A stretch of 64,000 nucleotides of DNA from Pseudoalteromonas sp. A25 (lineage in GTDB: Bacteria; Pseudomonadota; Gammaproteobacteria; Enterobacterales; Alteromonadaceae). The translations under genes were made by a program, and so were the position numbers. The stretch spans positions 62,001 to 126,000 of the forward strand of contig NZ_AP021847.1 of NCBI RefSeq assembly GCF_009176705.1, written 5' to 3'. Shown here piece by piece: positions 35,569-44,301 of this stretch (positions are counted from its first letter, which is position 1; each line of letters begins with the position of its first letter). The notes below the pieces were generated by a model. The model did no database searches, was not told where the DNA came from, and worked only from the letters and a program-made list of their open reading frames with translations.

Positions 35569-36075
35569 CTAATCACAGTCAAACGTTGGCCACTGAGCGA
35601 CATACTCTTCAAAGTCATTTTCTAAATCAACCGTGTTATCTTTAGTCACGCGCCCTTGTATACTAATTCCAGCTGCATGCATTTGTTCTTTTTGACCATT
35701 GTTTAACAGTGGATGCCAACTGGCCAGCCCTCTTCCCTCATACAAGCGGCGATAACTGCAGCTTTGTGGCATAAAAAAGATATCTTTTAGGTTCTCTTTA
35801 GTTAACTTTACACATGATGGAACTAATTGCTGTCGTTCATTATATCGCGTACAGCCACATGTGTTCTCATCGATATACTGACAAACCAAACTGGTGTGTA
35901 TCAGTGTTTCACCTTCTCGCAAAAAATCAGTACTTGCAAAATCGTCATCATCTTCATGATCGCTGTCTATAAAGCTGTGCAAGCAACATTTTCCACACCC
36001 ATCACAAATGGCCTCCCACTGTTGTTGATCCATTTCTTCTAAGCTTTTTGTCTGCCAAAACGGTGTGTCATTCAT
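35569..36075 (-). CDS. ycgN: YcgN family (UPF0260) cysteine-cluster protein
   Basis: A 168-residue protein with the cysteine pattern of the YcgN/YkgJ group: CDGCGKCC at residues 24-31, then CQYIDENTCGC near 65-75, PSCVKLT near 85-91 and PQSCSYR near 102-108. The cluster probably binds a metal or iron-sulfur centre. The protein ends in a conserved WPTFDCD. The length is slightly longer than E. coli YcgN. Its biochemical function is unknown. It is a single gene, convergent with hutU. Confidence 0.92.
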   Translation of the reverse strand: MNDTPFWQTKSLEEMDQQQWEAICDGCGKCCLHSFIDSDHEDDDDFASTDFLREGETLIHTSLVCQYIDENTCGCTRYNERQQLVPSCVKLTKENLKDIFFMPQSCSYRRLYEGRGLASWHPLLNNGQKEQMHAAGISIQGRVTKDNTVDLENDFEEYVAQWPTFDCD

Positions 36076-36143
36076 TACTTTATTTACTTCATTTTTGCTA
36101 CTAAACGCAGAAGTCTACTTAAATATTCGCTATGAAGCAAAGA

Positions 36144-38102
36144 TCAGGCAATAACAGTTAGCGGCTCTTTGGGCAGGCTAAATTCAACGCATAATCCACC
36201 TAGCAAGCTATTGTGAGATGAGATCACGCCATGATGTGCTTCGATCAACTTTTTGCACACTGCAAGCCCCATACCTTTGCCCCCTAACAAATTATTACGT
36301 GAAGGTTCTTGGCGAAATAGCGGCTCAAAAAGTAATTTATGCGCCTCGTAGGTTAGCGGATTACCAGAATCTTCAACTCTTACAGTTAGATACTGGCTGC
36401 ACGCAACAAAGCTTAAGATCATATTGACATTATCTCCACCAAACTTGACTGCATTGATCACGATTTCTTCAATCACCTGAGTAATTGCCTTTTTATCAAT
36501 TTGAATAGTGTCAATATCATCGGTTTGACAATTTAAACTCAACTGCTGTTTCTTGAGGTTAAGTTTTTGCAAACATAAGTGGTGTACTTCGTTTATAAAG
36601 GAGCCAATCTCTGTGGGTCGAATATCTAACGAGTAATGCAAGTCTTTTGAATTGCTAACTAACATTAAAGTATTGATAAACTCATTAAGCTCATCAATTT
36701 TATCATGCAACTTTCGATAAGACTCATGGACATTCTCTACAATATTGTGTTGTAAAGATTCCACTTGAATTTTCATGACCGTTAGCGGCGTACGCAGTTC
36801 ATGCGATAAATCGGTAAACAAACGTTGTTCATGCTTTTTTACCTGTTCGCATTGCTGCTTTGAAAAACGCTGCTGTTGTAATACCGATTGATTAAGCGCA
36901 TTTACCTGATTTTGCAAATGATGAACCAGCTGATCTTGGACTGACTTATTTTGTACAGCCATTGCAATGGTAAACAAGCAAACTTCAATTGAGTAACCAA
37001 TTTTAATATACGTAGCGATATCAAAATTGGGCAACATGTTACCAAAACTAGCACCCAATATCGTTAAAACGTTTACAAATAAGATATGATTCAACAAGCT
37101 AATGGCAAATATTTTTATGCTCGGCGCACGTTGCCGCCAGCACCAGTAACAAGTGTACAAAAACAGTAATATTATCAGGGAACTCGTGAATAGATTATAA
37201 AAAACAGACTGTAGATAAAGAGCAAGAGGCACCAACAGCACATAAATACAAATACAGCCCACATACAGTCTATCTAATTTATTGTGATGGCGGCTCAACT
37301 CAAGAAACCTTCTAACAAACAACAAATGAAAAATTGGCACTGTGACCATCAGCACTATTGAAAAATTATTCGCAAACTGTCCATGCTGTGGCCACAAATA
37401 CTGATAAGTAAAGCCAGCCATATCTGCCACAATGAGAAAAAACAGAGCTGTCCAAATTGCATAGAACACATTGGTTAGGTTTGGATTAAAGTACAAGTTA
37501 ACAATAACAACGAAGAGAATGGTTAGGACTAGACCCGCTATAACGGCATTGTTAAAAATACTAAACTGAGCCGCTTTATTAAAATGATTGCTTGAATGGA
37601 TCTGAATTTTAGCCGGCGCATTTGCAAAAGTTTGATACTTAATGACGAGTGTTTTTCGCTCGTTTGGCAACAACGTGATCGGCACATACATTTGTGGGTG
37701 ATGTATTGGTCGTTCGTAGTAATTACTTTGCTCATTGAGATTAACAATACGCTCAGTGTTTACACCGTTGGCGTTAAGCCAGTACATTTCTAATATTGGG
37801 ATACGCGCGAACCCAAAAGATACATACCAGTTAGATTGTTCGGTATTGTTTACTAGCTCCACTGTTGCCCATTTCCAATAAGGCTTTACATGTGGTTTTT
37901 GAGGTTGATAGGCTGCTAATACATGAGATAAAGTTTGTAATTGCTCAAGTGTCGAAATCTGTCTATCGTAATCATGAAAGTACTGTCCAAACTCTTTTAC
38001 ATTATAAACGCCACCATGGGGCGACAATACTAGGGGCTCGCCACAAACTACATAGCTGTAAGTTAAAGTACTAAAAAGTATTAAAAGGCGCAGTATTTTC
38101 AT
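36144..38102 (-). CDS. 7TMR-DISM sensor histidine kinase without adjacent response regulator
   Basis: The ATG at 38102 starts a signal peptide (MKILRLLILFSTLTYSYVVCG); the 42-codon upstream extension of the frame is rejected. The 652-residue kinase has a periplasmic 7TMR-DISMED2-like sensor (about 25-180, WYVSFGFARIPILEMYW), seven membrane helices (about 190-385), a short coiled coil, a HisKA domain with the phospho-accepting His in DLSHELRTPL (about 430-440), and an HATPase domain with N box IEEIVINAVKF and G box GKGMGLAVCK. 7TMR-DISM sensors are thought to detect carbohydrates or other small ligands. No response regulator gene is beside it. Confidence 0.88.
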   Translation of the reverse strand: MKILRLLILFSTLTYSYVVCGEPLVLSPHGGVYNVKEFGQYFHDYDRQISTLEQLQTLSHVLAAYQPQKPHVKPYWKWATVELVNNTEQSNWYVSFGFARIPILEMYWLNANGVNTERIVNLNEQSNYYERPIHHPQMYVPITLLPNERKTLVIKYQTFANAPAKIQIHSSNHFNKAAQFSIFNNAVIAGLVLTILFVVIVNLYFNPNLTNVFYAIWTALFFLIVADMAGFTYQYLWPQHGQFANNFSIVLMVTVPIFHLLFVRRFLELSRHHNKLDRLYVGCICIYVLLVPLALYLQSVFYNLFTSSLIILLFLYTCYWCWRQRAPSIKIFAISLLNHILFVNVLTILGASFGNMLPNFDIATYIKIGYSIEVCLFTIAMAVQNKSVQDQLVHHLQNQVNALNQSVLQQQRFSKQQCEQVKKHEQRLFTDLSHELRTPLTVMKIQVESLQHNIVENVHESYRKLHDKIDELNEFINTLMLVSNSKDLHYSLDIRPTEIGSFINEVHHLCLQKLNLKKQQLSLNCQTDDIDTIQIDKKAITQVIEEIVINAVKFGGDNVNMILSFVACSQYLTVRVEDSGNPLTYEAHKLLFEPLFRQEPSRNNLLGGKGMGLAVCKKLIEAHHGVISSHNSLLGGLCVEFSLPKEPLTVIA

Positions 38103-38540
38103 ATGCCTAAACAGAAAATTAAATTTGTTAAACAAAATAGCCAATAAAAATGTAGAGAATATGGAGAATGTGGATCGTTCAATTATTCTAAACAACAGTA
38201 AACCCAAAAGCGTCCTTAGCTCTTGCAATTACGCTATGTAAAACCAATAAAGCGCGTGCGCATCATAAAAAAATCTCCTGTAGTGATTTTTCATATGAAC
38301 ATATATTTGCCAGTATTGCGCGCCCTAGTGTCATAAATCCGCAACCATAGAACGATAGAGTGCCATACAAATAGGTACAAGTAGGTATCACTCGGTCATA
38401 CTTAAATAGCGGTGAGAGTGTACTAATTATTCAAACAGTCTCTACTGAAATATTTCTGTAACAAAGCCGTGTTTAAATCCGCACTTGAAACAAAAACATC
38501 ATCAAAACGTCATATTTGATGTCAATTGAAGAGAAAAACT
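38103..38540. other. Divergent promoter region of the histidine kinase and phosphate transporter genes
   Basis: About 440 bases without a gene. TGTCATAAATC at 38329-38339 equals the first part of the PhoB box consensus (CTGTCATAAA-repeat), but the second half (CCGCAACC) is weak. Otherwise I see only ordinary AT-rich promoter-like sequence. Confidence 0.35.
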
Positions 38541-39677
38541 ATGCGTGAATCGGCAAACTCTGGCCTGTATAAATTTTTAAATTGGGCCGCTATCGCCCTA
38601 TTGGTCTACTTAGTATTAGTTGCTGTTGGCACAGTCAGCGGTGGCTTTAAACTTGCCTCTGGTGGCAGCGAAGGAGCTAAAGAGATTTTCGCCTTTGCAA
38701 CTAACCCATTTGTTGCGTTGCTGCTGGGTGCTCTTGCCACTGCATTAGTGCAATCGTCTTCTACTGTCACCTCTGTAATTGTTGGCCTTGTTGCTGGTGG
38801 TTTACCAATTCATATCGCCATCCCGATGGTGATGGGTGCAAATATAGGCACAACCATAACAAATACCTTAGTGTCGATTGGCCATATTCGCAGCAAAGAA
38901 GAGTTTCAAAGGGCATTTGCAGCGTCAACGGTACATGACTTTTTTAACTTAATTGCAGTAGCCATTTTCTTGCCGTTAGAAATCATGTTTGGAATTTTAC
39001 AAAAATTAGCTGGCTATTTATCACACTTATTCGTAGGTGACGCAGATCTATCACTTAAGAGCTACAACTTTATCAAACCTTTAGTTAAACCAACTGTAGG
39101 TTTAATAAAAGACGCATTAAGCTTTTTAGATGGTAAAGCAGTTGGTGTTGCTATGGTTGTCGCTGGTATCGGTCTAATTCTATTTGCAGTAACAGCTTTA
39201 GGTAAGCTACTTAAAAAAGCACTGGTTGGCAAAGCAAAAGACATTCTGCATAGCGCTATCGGCCGTGGCCCTATAGCTGGTATTGGCTCAGGTGCAGCGG
39301 TCACTATTATGGTGCAGTCGTCATCTACCACAACAAGTTTGATGATTCCTTTAGCTGGTAGTGGCGTGTTCAATACTCGTCAAATTTATCCTTTCACGCT
39401 TGGCGCAAATATTGGCACAACTATTACGGCACTATTAGCGGCCACATCGATCACCGGCCCTGCAGCAGAAGTTGCGTTAACAATAGCTTTGGTGCACGTC
39501 ATGTTTAACGTTTTCGCAGTAGCCTTTATTTATGGCATTCCAGTATTGAGAGAGCTGCCTATCACCCTTGCGGAAAAGTTGGCTCATATTGGAGCAAATA
39601 ATAAACCCGCAGCACTAGGCTACGTGCTTGGCTCATTCTTTATCTTACCGGGTATTATAATGATGGCCGTGAGATAA
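38541..39677 (+). CDS. nptA: Sodium/phosphate cotransporter NptA-like
   Basis: The ATG at 38541, after GAAGAGA, gives a 378-residue membrane protein. It has two inverted halves, each with the QSSS signature of the Na/Pi family: ALVQSSSTVTSVIVG near residues 70-84 and IMVQSSSTTTSLMIP near 255-270. Each is followed by a GANIGTTIT motif (near 100 and 290). These motifs form the substrate and sodium site. Vibrio NptA imports phosphate with sodium. The protein lacks the PhoU-like C-terminal domain that some homologues carry. It is monocistronic with its own terminator. A partial PhoB-box match is present upstream. Confidence 0.92.
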   Translation: MRESANSGLYKFLNWAAIALLVYLVLVAVGTVSGGFKLASGGSEGAKEIFAFATNPFVALLLGALATALVQSSSTVTSVIVGLVAGGLPIHIAIPMVMGANIGTTITNTLVSIGHIRSKEEFQRAFAASTVHDFFNLIAVAIFLPLEIMFGILQKLAGYLSHLFVGDADLSLKSYNFIKPLVKPTVGLIKDALSFLDGKAVGVAMVVAGIGLILFAVTALGKLLKKALVGKAKDILHSAIGRGPIAGIGSGAAVTIMVQSSSTTTSLMIPLAGSGVFNTRQIYPFTLGANIGTTITALLAATSITGPAAEVALTIALVHVMFNVFAVAFIYGIPVLRELPITLAEKLAHIGANNKPAALGYVLGSFFILPGIIMMAVR

Positions 39678-39694
39678 CTAAACTTTACTTACTA

Positions 39695-39724
39695 AAAACG
39701 CCACTGCTACCAGTGGCGTTTTTT
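39695..39724 (+). terminator. Terminator of the phosphate transporter gene
   Basis: AAAACGCCACTG pairs perfectly with CAGTGGCGTTTT around a CTAC loop, followed by a T-run, 18 bases after the stop codon. Confidence 0.9.
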
Positions 39725-39905
39725 GTTTTCATGTAGTTATTATCTTTACCAATCCTGCCTTTACTTTGCCAAACATCCACTGATACGTTAGCTATTCAAG
39801 TTAGATTTTCTTTAGGATAGGCTCTCTCTAGCTTAGAACTAAAATCGATTTGACCTGTGCTAGAAAATGTCTAATGCTAAAAGTGTATAAAAATTAGATA
39901 GGCGC

Positions 39906-41222
39906 ATGGGCTTGGCAAATAGCATAGTAAGGCACAGACACACTCTAACCAAAGACCCAAAAATCAATGGCGGTCACACTGTTCTTATTATTGAAGATCA
40001 AGAGGCAGCGTCTGCCGCGCTCAAGCAACTTTTAGTTGAGCGGTTAAACGTAAATGTTGACATAGCACACAGCTTCCAAGAAGCAAAAGCAAAATTGAAA
40101 CAACATCGCCATGAGTACTTAGTGGCAGTTTGCGATTTACATTTACCCGATGCGCCAAATGGTGAAATTTTAGGCTTAGTCAATAAGGCCAAGGTAAGAG
40201 CAATTGCCCTGACCGGTATTGTACGCGAGTGTATGCATAAGTGTTTAAAAAAAGCATTGTTAATTGATTATGTTGAAAAAGATGCTCCGAATTCTGTTTT
40301 ATATGTGGTTGGACTAGTTGAACGGCTTTGTAAAAACCAAAAAGTAAGAGCGTTAATAGTCGACGATTCGCCTACAGCACTACTCTTGCTTGAGAGAATA
40401 ATGTTACTCCTTAACTTTAATGTTCTAAAAGCAAGTAATGGCCGCGACGCTCTAGATATACTCAATGAATCGTCAGATATCAGATTACTCATTACCGACC
40501 ATGAAATGCCCGATATGAGTGGCTTCGAGTTAGTTATAAAAGCTCGAGCGTTATATGACAAAGATCATTTGGCTATTATTGGTCTGTCTGCGCATTCACA
40601 AATAGAGTTGGGGGCCAGTTTTATAAAATATGGTGCCAATGACTTTCTAAGCAAGCCCATCGAGTTTCAAAACCTTTTGTGCAGAGTAAATATGAACATG
40701 GAGGTGCTAGAACACTTAGATTATATTCATGAGTTAGCAGATAAAGACTCTTTAACAAAGCTACACAACAGACGTTTCTTTTTTGAACATGGGAAACCAG
40801 CCATAGAGAATGCTCACAAAACCAAAGCTAATTTGGTTGTAGCAATTCTAGACATTGACTTTTTTAAAAAAATCAATGATGAATATGGCCATGACTGTGG
40901 CGACCAAGCATTACGCCATTTTGCTATCCTTCTAGCACAAACAATGAAAGACCATTTGGTAGCCCGCTTTGGTGGTGAAGAGTTTGTTGTCCTTTTTCAA
41001 GACATTGAGCCTAATGCCGCACAGAGTAAACTTAACGAGTTTTGTAAACTAATCAAAGATACACCATTCAAATGGCTTAATTGCGATATTAGTTTTACTG
41101 TGAGTACCGGGGCGGTAGTTGCAAAAACATCCGTTTTAGACGAAGCCCTAAAGCTAGCAGATGATAACCTATACAAAGCAAAACAAAACGGTAGAGATCA
41201 AGTGGTGATGACTCACTCTTAA
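39906..41222 (+). CDS. Response regulator with two receiver domains and a GGDEF domain (diguanylate cyclase)
   Basis: A soluble 438-residue protein. Receiver 1 spans about 24-140 (VLIIEDQEAASAAL, phospho-acceptor Asp in VAVCDLHLPDA). Receiver 2 spans about 145-265 (ALIVDDSPTALLL, Asp in LITDHEMPDMSGFE, Lys in FLSKPIEF). The GGDEF domain is about 270-435, with DSLTKLHNRRFF and the intact active-site signature RFGGEEFVVLF. It should make cyclic di-GMP when phosphorylated. The inhibitory I-site RxxD five residues before GGEEF is not present (MKDH-type residues instead), so product feedback may be absent. No kinase gene is adjacent on this strand, but the orphan 7TMR kinase lies 1.8 kb away. Confidence 0.92.
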   Translation: MGLANSIVRHRHTLTKDPKINGGHTVLIIEDQEAASAALKQLLVERLNVNVDIAHSFQEAKAKLKQHRHEYLVAVCDLHLPDAPNGEILGLVNKAKVRAIALTGIVRECMHKCLKKALLIDYVEKDAPNSVLYVVGLVERLCKNQKVRALIVDDSPTALLLLERIMLLLNFNVLKASNGRDALDILNESSDIRLLITDHEMPDMSGFELVIKARALYDKDHLAIIGLSAHSQIELGASFIKYGANDFLSKPIEFQNLLCRVNMNMEVLEHLDYIHELADKDSLTKLHNRRFFFEHGKPAIENAHKTKANLVVAILDIDFFKKINDEYGHDCGDQALRHFAILLAQTMKDHLVARFGGEEFVVLFQDIEPNAAQSKLNEFCKLIKDTPFKWLNCDISFTVSTGAVVAKTSVLDEALKLADDNLYKAKQNGRDQVVMTHS

Positions 41223-41568
41223 CGCTGAAACAATAAAAACGACGACAAGCCACTTTCAAACTATACGAAATTACCATTTACCATATCAAAGCCCCCCGCT
41301 ACAAACTTATCGTATTAATGGTTTTAGATTATTTATCAATCATCAGCAACAGCATTGGCCTGTTAATTTACTGCGCTCCAATAGTGACGATATGATAAAT
41401 CTGTTTATATAACCTTTGTAAAAATACACTATGCAGTAATGCTAGTTTGATGTAATTTAAAGCAAGCTCTCATGCGAGGAGAGTGGCGATTGCTAGTAAA
41501 CGGCAGACTGAAAACACTAAGCTGCCAAACCTTTAGTACCATTACTAACCAAGTTAAGGATATTTATT
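41223..41568. other. Intergenic region
   Basis: These 346 bases lie between two rightward genes. I find no terminator hairpin of note, no gene and no clear operator. The ribosome binding site AAGGA of the next gene is at 41556-41560. Confidence 0.4.
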
Positions 41569-42177
41569 TTGTCATTTGAAGGCTTCTTAGGATTATTCAT
41601 TGCCATGGTTGTTGTTGCCGTCATTCCAGGACCAGCTGTGTTGACGATTACCACAGCGTCAGTGACTGGGGGGTTTAAACGCGGGTTGTACATGACAATT
41701 GGTCTTGTTTTGGCGGATTATATTTTTATCATACTTGCCATTTTGGGTTTGAGCCACATATCAGAGCTGATGGGCGAGGCATTTATTTACGTAAAATATG
41801 TCTGTGCTGCTTATTTAATTTGGTTAGGTATTGGTATGTGGCGAGCAAAACCTGCCGCCGTTGGTACGAGCAAACGTATTAATAGTCATAATGACGTCCT
41901 TGCTGGCTTACTTTTAACATTAAGTAATCCAAAAGCAATTTTATTCTATGTTGCGTTATTTCCGGCTTTTGTCACTCTGCATTCTGTTCGCTTCTTTGAT
42001 ATGTTAGCTATTTTGGCTTGTGCTACACTCGCCTTCGGCTCCGTTAACCTTGCCTATTCATACTTAGCATCTCATTTAAGCAAGTCGCTTAATGCAAATA
42101 AGCAATTTCCTATTTTACAAAAAGTAGCTGGCACCATCATGGCCTCAGCGGGCATATCTGTGGCAATCCAAGAGTAA
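41569..42177 (+). CDS. LysE family amino acid exporter
   Basis: A 202-residue inner-membrane protein with about six helices. It starts with a TTG at 41569 that has AAGGA eight bases upstream. The family signature PGPAVLTITTASVTGGFKRG lies at about residues 20-40 and the conserved LLLTLSNPKAILFYVALFPAFV near 122-145. Members of the LysE/RhtB group export amino acids or homoserine derivatives; the substrate here is unknown. It appears to be transcribed alone. Confidence 0.88.
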   Translation: MSFEGFLGLFIAMVVVAVIPGPAVLTITTASVTGGFKRGLYMTIGLVLADYIFIILAILGLSHISELMGEAFIYVKYVCAAYLIWLGIGMWRAKPAAVGTSKRINSHNDVLAGLLLTLSNPKAILFYVALFPAFVTLHSVRFFDMLAILACATLAFGSVNLAYSYLASHLSKSLNANKQFPILQKVAGTIMASAGISVAIQE

Positions 42178-42363
42178 ACAATCAAAACCAGGCAGTTAAG
42201 CATTACATCTATCACCATGGGTAGTTAAAGCGACATTAATACTCTTTGCTCATGTTTCTATAATCAATCAGCTTCTTAGAATGATAGTCATGTTTGTTGT
42301 AACGCTCACAGCCCTACAACCAACAAAAATAGCACTTGATCCAAGCAAGCAACCTCTATATAT

Positions 42364-42391
42364 TAAAGTTTCAATAATTACTGAAACTTTA
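42364..42391. promoter_or_regulatory. Perfect inverted repeat in front of the GbsR-type regulator gene
   Basis: TAAAGTTTCA at 42364-42373 and TGAAACTTTA at 42382-42391 are exact inverted copies with an eight-base AT-rich spacer. The right arm ends five bases before the ATG of the regulator gene. Binding here would block both transcription and access to the start codon, so autoregulation of the gbsR-like gene and the oxidase operon is likely. Confidence 0.65.
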
Positions 42392-42396
42392 AAACA

Positions 42397-42942
42397 ATGA
42401 ATTTATCTCCAAAAATTGAAAACTTTGTACTGCACTGCGGTGAAATGGGTAGCCGTTGGGGTTTTAATAGAACCATAGGCCAAATGGTTGCACTTTTGGT
42501 GATCCACGAAAAGCCCCTTACTGCTAACGAAATTGCCGAGTCACTCAAGATCAGTCGTGGCAATGTCAGCATGGGTATAAAAGAGTTACAGTCTTGGCAA
42601 CTTGTTAAAGTCACTCATATCCCAGGTGATAGAAAAGAATATTATGCACCAAATGGCAGCATTTGGGATTTAGCCAACCGTGTTTTTGAAGAACGCAGAA
42701 AGCGTGAAATTGACCCCACCCTTTCTTTACTTCGAGATCAACTACTTGAAGGAAGTGAAACCCCAGAGGAGGAATACGCTCAAGAGCAGATTCAAACTAT
42801 CCATGATTTACTAGAGACCATCACCAAATGGTCAGCAGAGTTACAACGTTTATCCCCCGAGCAGTTACAAACACTGATGAAGTTAGGCTCTTCTGTAAGT
42901 AAAGTGATTGATTTAAAGGATAAGTTGCTTAATAAATCTTAA
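42397..42942 (+). CDS. GbsR/MarR-type transcriptional regulator
   Basis: A 181-residue regulator. The winged helix-turn-helix lies at about residues 15-90 (GFNRTIGQMVALLVIHEKPLTANEIAESLKISRGNVSMGIKEL), followed by helices for dimerisation (ERRKREIDPTLSLLRDQL). The WGFNRTIGQ and SRGNVSMGIKEL motifs fit the GbsR group. The gene lies 15 bases upstream of the cytochrome bd genes and no promoter is visible between them, so it is the first gene of the operon. GbsR-type regulators are found next to bd oxidase genes in several marine gammaproteobacteria. No Shine-Dalgarno sequence is present because the inverted repeat takes its place. Confidence 0.87.
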   Translation: MNLSPKIENFVLHCGEMGSRWGFNRTIGQMVALLVIHEKPLTANEIAESLKISRGNVSMGIKELQSWQLVKVTHIPGDRKEYYAPNGSIWDLANRVFEERRKREIDPTLSLLRDQLLEGSETPEEEYAQEQIQTIHDLLETITKWSAELQRLSPEQLQTLMKLGSSVSKVIDLKDKLLNKS

Positions 42943-42957
42943 TCGCCGAGGTGCGTC

Positions 42958-44301
42958 ATGCTTGATACCTTGTTGTTGTCGCGAATACAATTTGCCGCCA
43001 ATATTAGCTTTCATATTCTGTTTCCCACAATCACCATAGCGTTAGCTTGGTTTTTAGTTTTCTTCAAAATCAAATACGATAAAACCCAACATCCTGTGTG
43101 GCTCAGAGCCTATCGTTTTTGGGTAAAAATATTTGCACTGACTTTTGCTCTGGGCGTGGTCAGCGGTATCACCATGTCGTTTCAATTTGGTACAAATTGG
43201 CCAGGCTTTATGGAAAAAGTGGGCAATATTGCAGGCCCCTTACTAGGCTACGAAGTACTCACAGCCTTTTTCATGGAAGCCACGTTTTTAGGTGTAATGC
43301 TATTTGGTATGAAACGAGTTTCGCCAAGGGTTCACACGCTTTCTACCATCATCGTCGCTATTGGCACAAGCTTATCAGCGTTTTGGATCTTATCACTAAA
43401 CTCTTGGATGCAAACACCAACAGGGTTTGAAGTACGAGACGGTGTAGTCTTCCCCACCGACTGGTTTGCTGTTATTTTCAATCCGTCATTTCCTTATCGG
43501 CTTGCCCACATGATACTTGCCAGCGGTTTAACCGCTGCCTTTCTAATTGCAGGAGTTAGCAGCTATCGCTTATTAAAAGGTGATGACAAAAAAGCGCCTC
43601 AGTTAACTTTAAAAGTCTCGTTAACTGTTGCTGCATTGCTCGCACCACTGCAAATGTTTGTAGGCGACCTACATGGTTTAAACACCTTTGAACATCAGCC
43701 ACAAAAAGTGGCTGCAATGGAAGGGGTATGGGAAACACAACGTGGCGCCCCATTGCTCCTTTTTGCTATTCCCAATGAACAAACGAGATCTAACGATTTT
43801 GAAATTGCCATACCCAATTTGGCAAGCATCATTTTAACCCACGAAAAAAATGGAGAGATCAAGGGACTAAATGAATTCCCCAATGCCACTCCACCCGTTA
43901 AGCCCGTATTTTTTGGCTTTCGAGTTATGGTTGGAATGGGCCTATTAATGATTGTTGTCGCTTTATATTTTCGTTTTACTCTTTGGCGAAATAATACCCT
44001 CGCGCCTTGGCAACTTAAAACACTCGTCGCGATGAGTTTTTCAGGATGGATAGCCACATTGGCAGGCTGGTATGTGACCGAAATTGGCCGCCAACCTTTT
44101 TTAGTCACGGGTGTGCTTCGTGTTGAAGAAGCCGTTACCCACGTTGCCAGCAACAACGTATTGATGTCGCTAATCGCTTACTTATCGATCTATGTGTTGC
44201 TACTTATCGCATATATTAGAACGCTTTTTTATACCGCCGATAAATCTGTAGAAGTAGAAGAGTTTCAACGCCCTTCTATAGAGGAAAATGCTTATGTTTG
44301 A
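42958..44301 (+). CDS. cioA: Cytochrome bd-type quinol oxidase subunit I, cyanide-insensitive type
   Basis: A 447-residue membrane protein with nine expected helices. His19 in LSRIQFAANISFHILF is the conserved heme ligand of the family. GLNTFEHQPQKVAAMEG contains the quinol-binding Q-loop start, and EIGRQPFLVTGVLR is the GRQP signature. The short Q-loop and total length (E. coli CydA has about 520 residues) indicate the CIO/CioA subgroup. It oxidises quinol and reduces oxygen with the partner subunit encoded in an eight-base overlap downstream. Expression probably follows the GbsR-type regulator. Confidence 0.92.
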   Translation: MLDTLLLSRIQFAANISFHILFPTITIALAWFLVFFKIKYDKTQHPVWLRAYRFWVKIFALTFALGVVSGITMSFQFGTNWPGFMEKVGNIAGPLLGYEVLTAFFMEATFLGVMLFGMKRVSPRVHTLSTIIVAIGTSLSAFWILSLNSWMQTPTGFEVRDGVVFPTDWFAVIFNPSFPYRLAHMILASGLTAAFLIAGVSSYRLLKGDDKKAPQLTLKVSLTVAALLAPLQMFVGDLHGLNTFEHQPQKVAAMEGVWETQRGAPLLLFAIPNEQTRSNDFEIAIPNLASIILTHEKNGEIKGLNEFPNATPPVKPVFFGFRVMVGMGLLMIVVALYFRFTLWRNNTLAPWQLKTLVAMSFSGWIATLAGWYVTEIGRQPFLVTGVLRVEEAVTHVASNNVLMSLIAYLSIYVLLLIAYIRTLFYTADKSVEVEEFQRPSIEENAYV

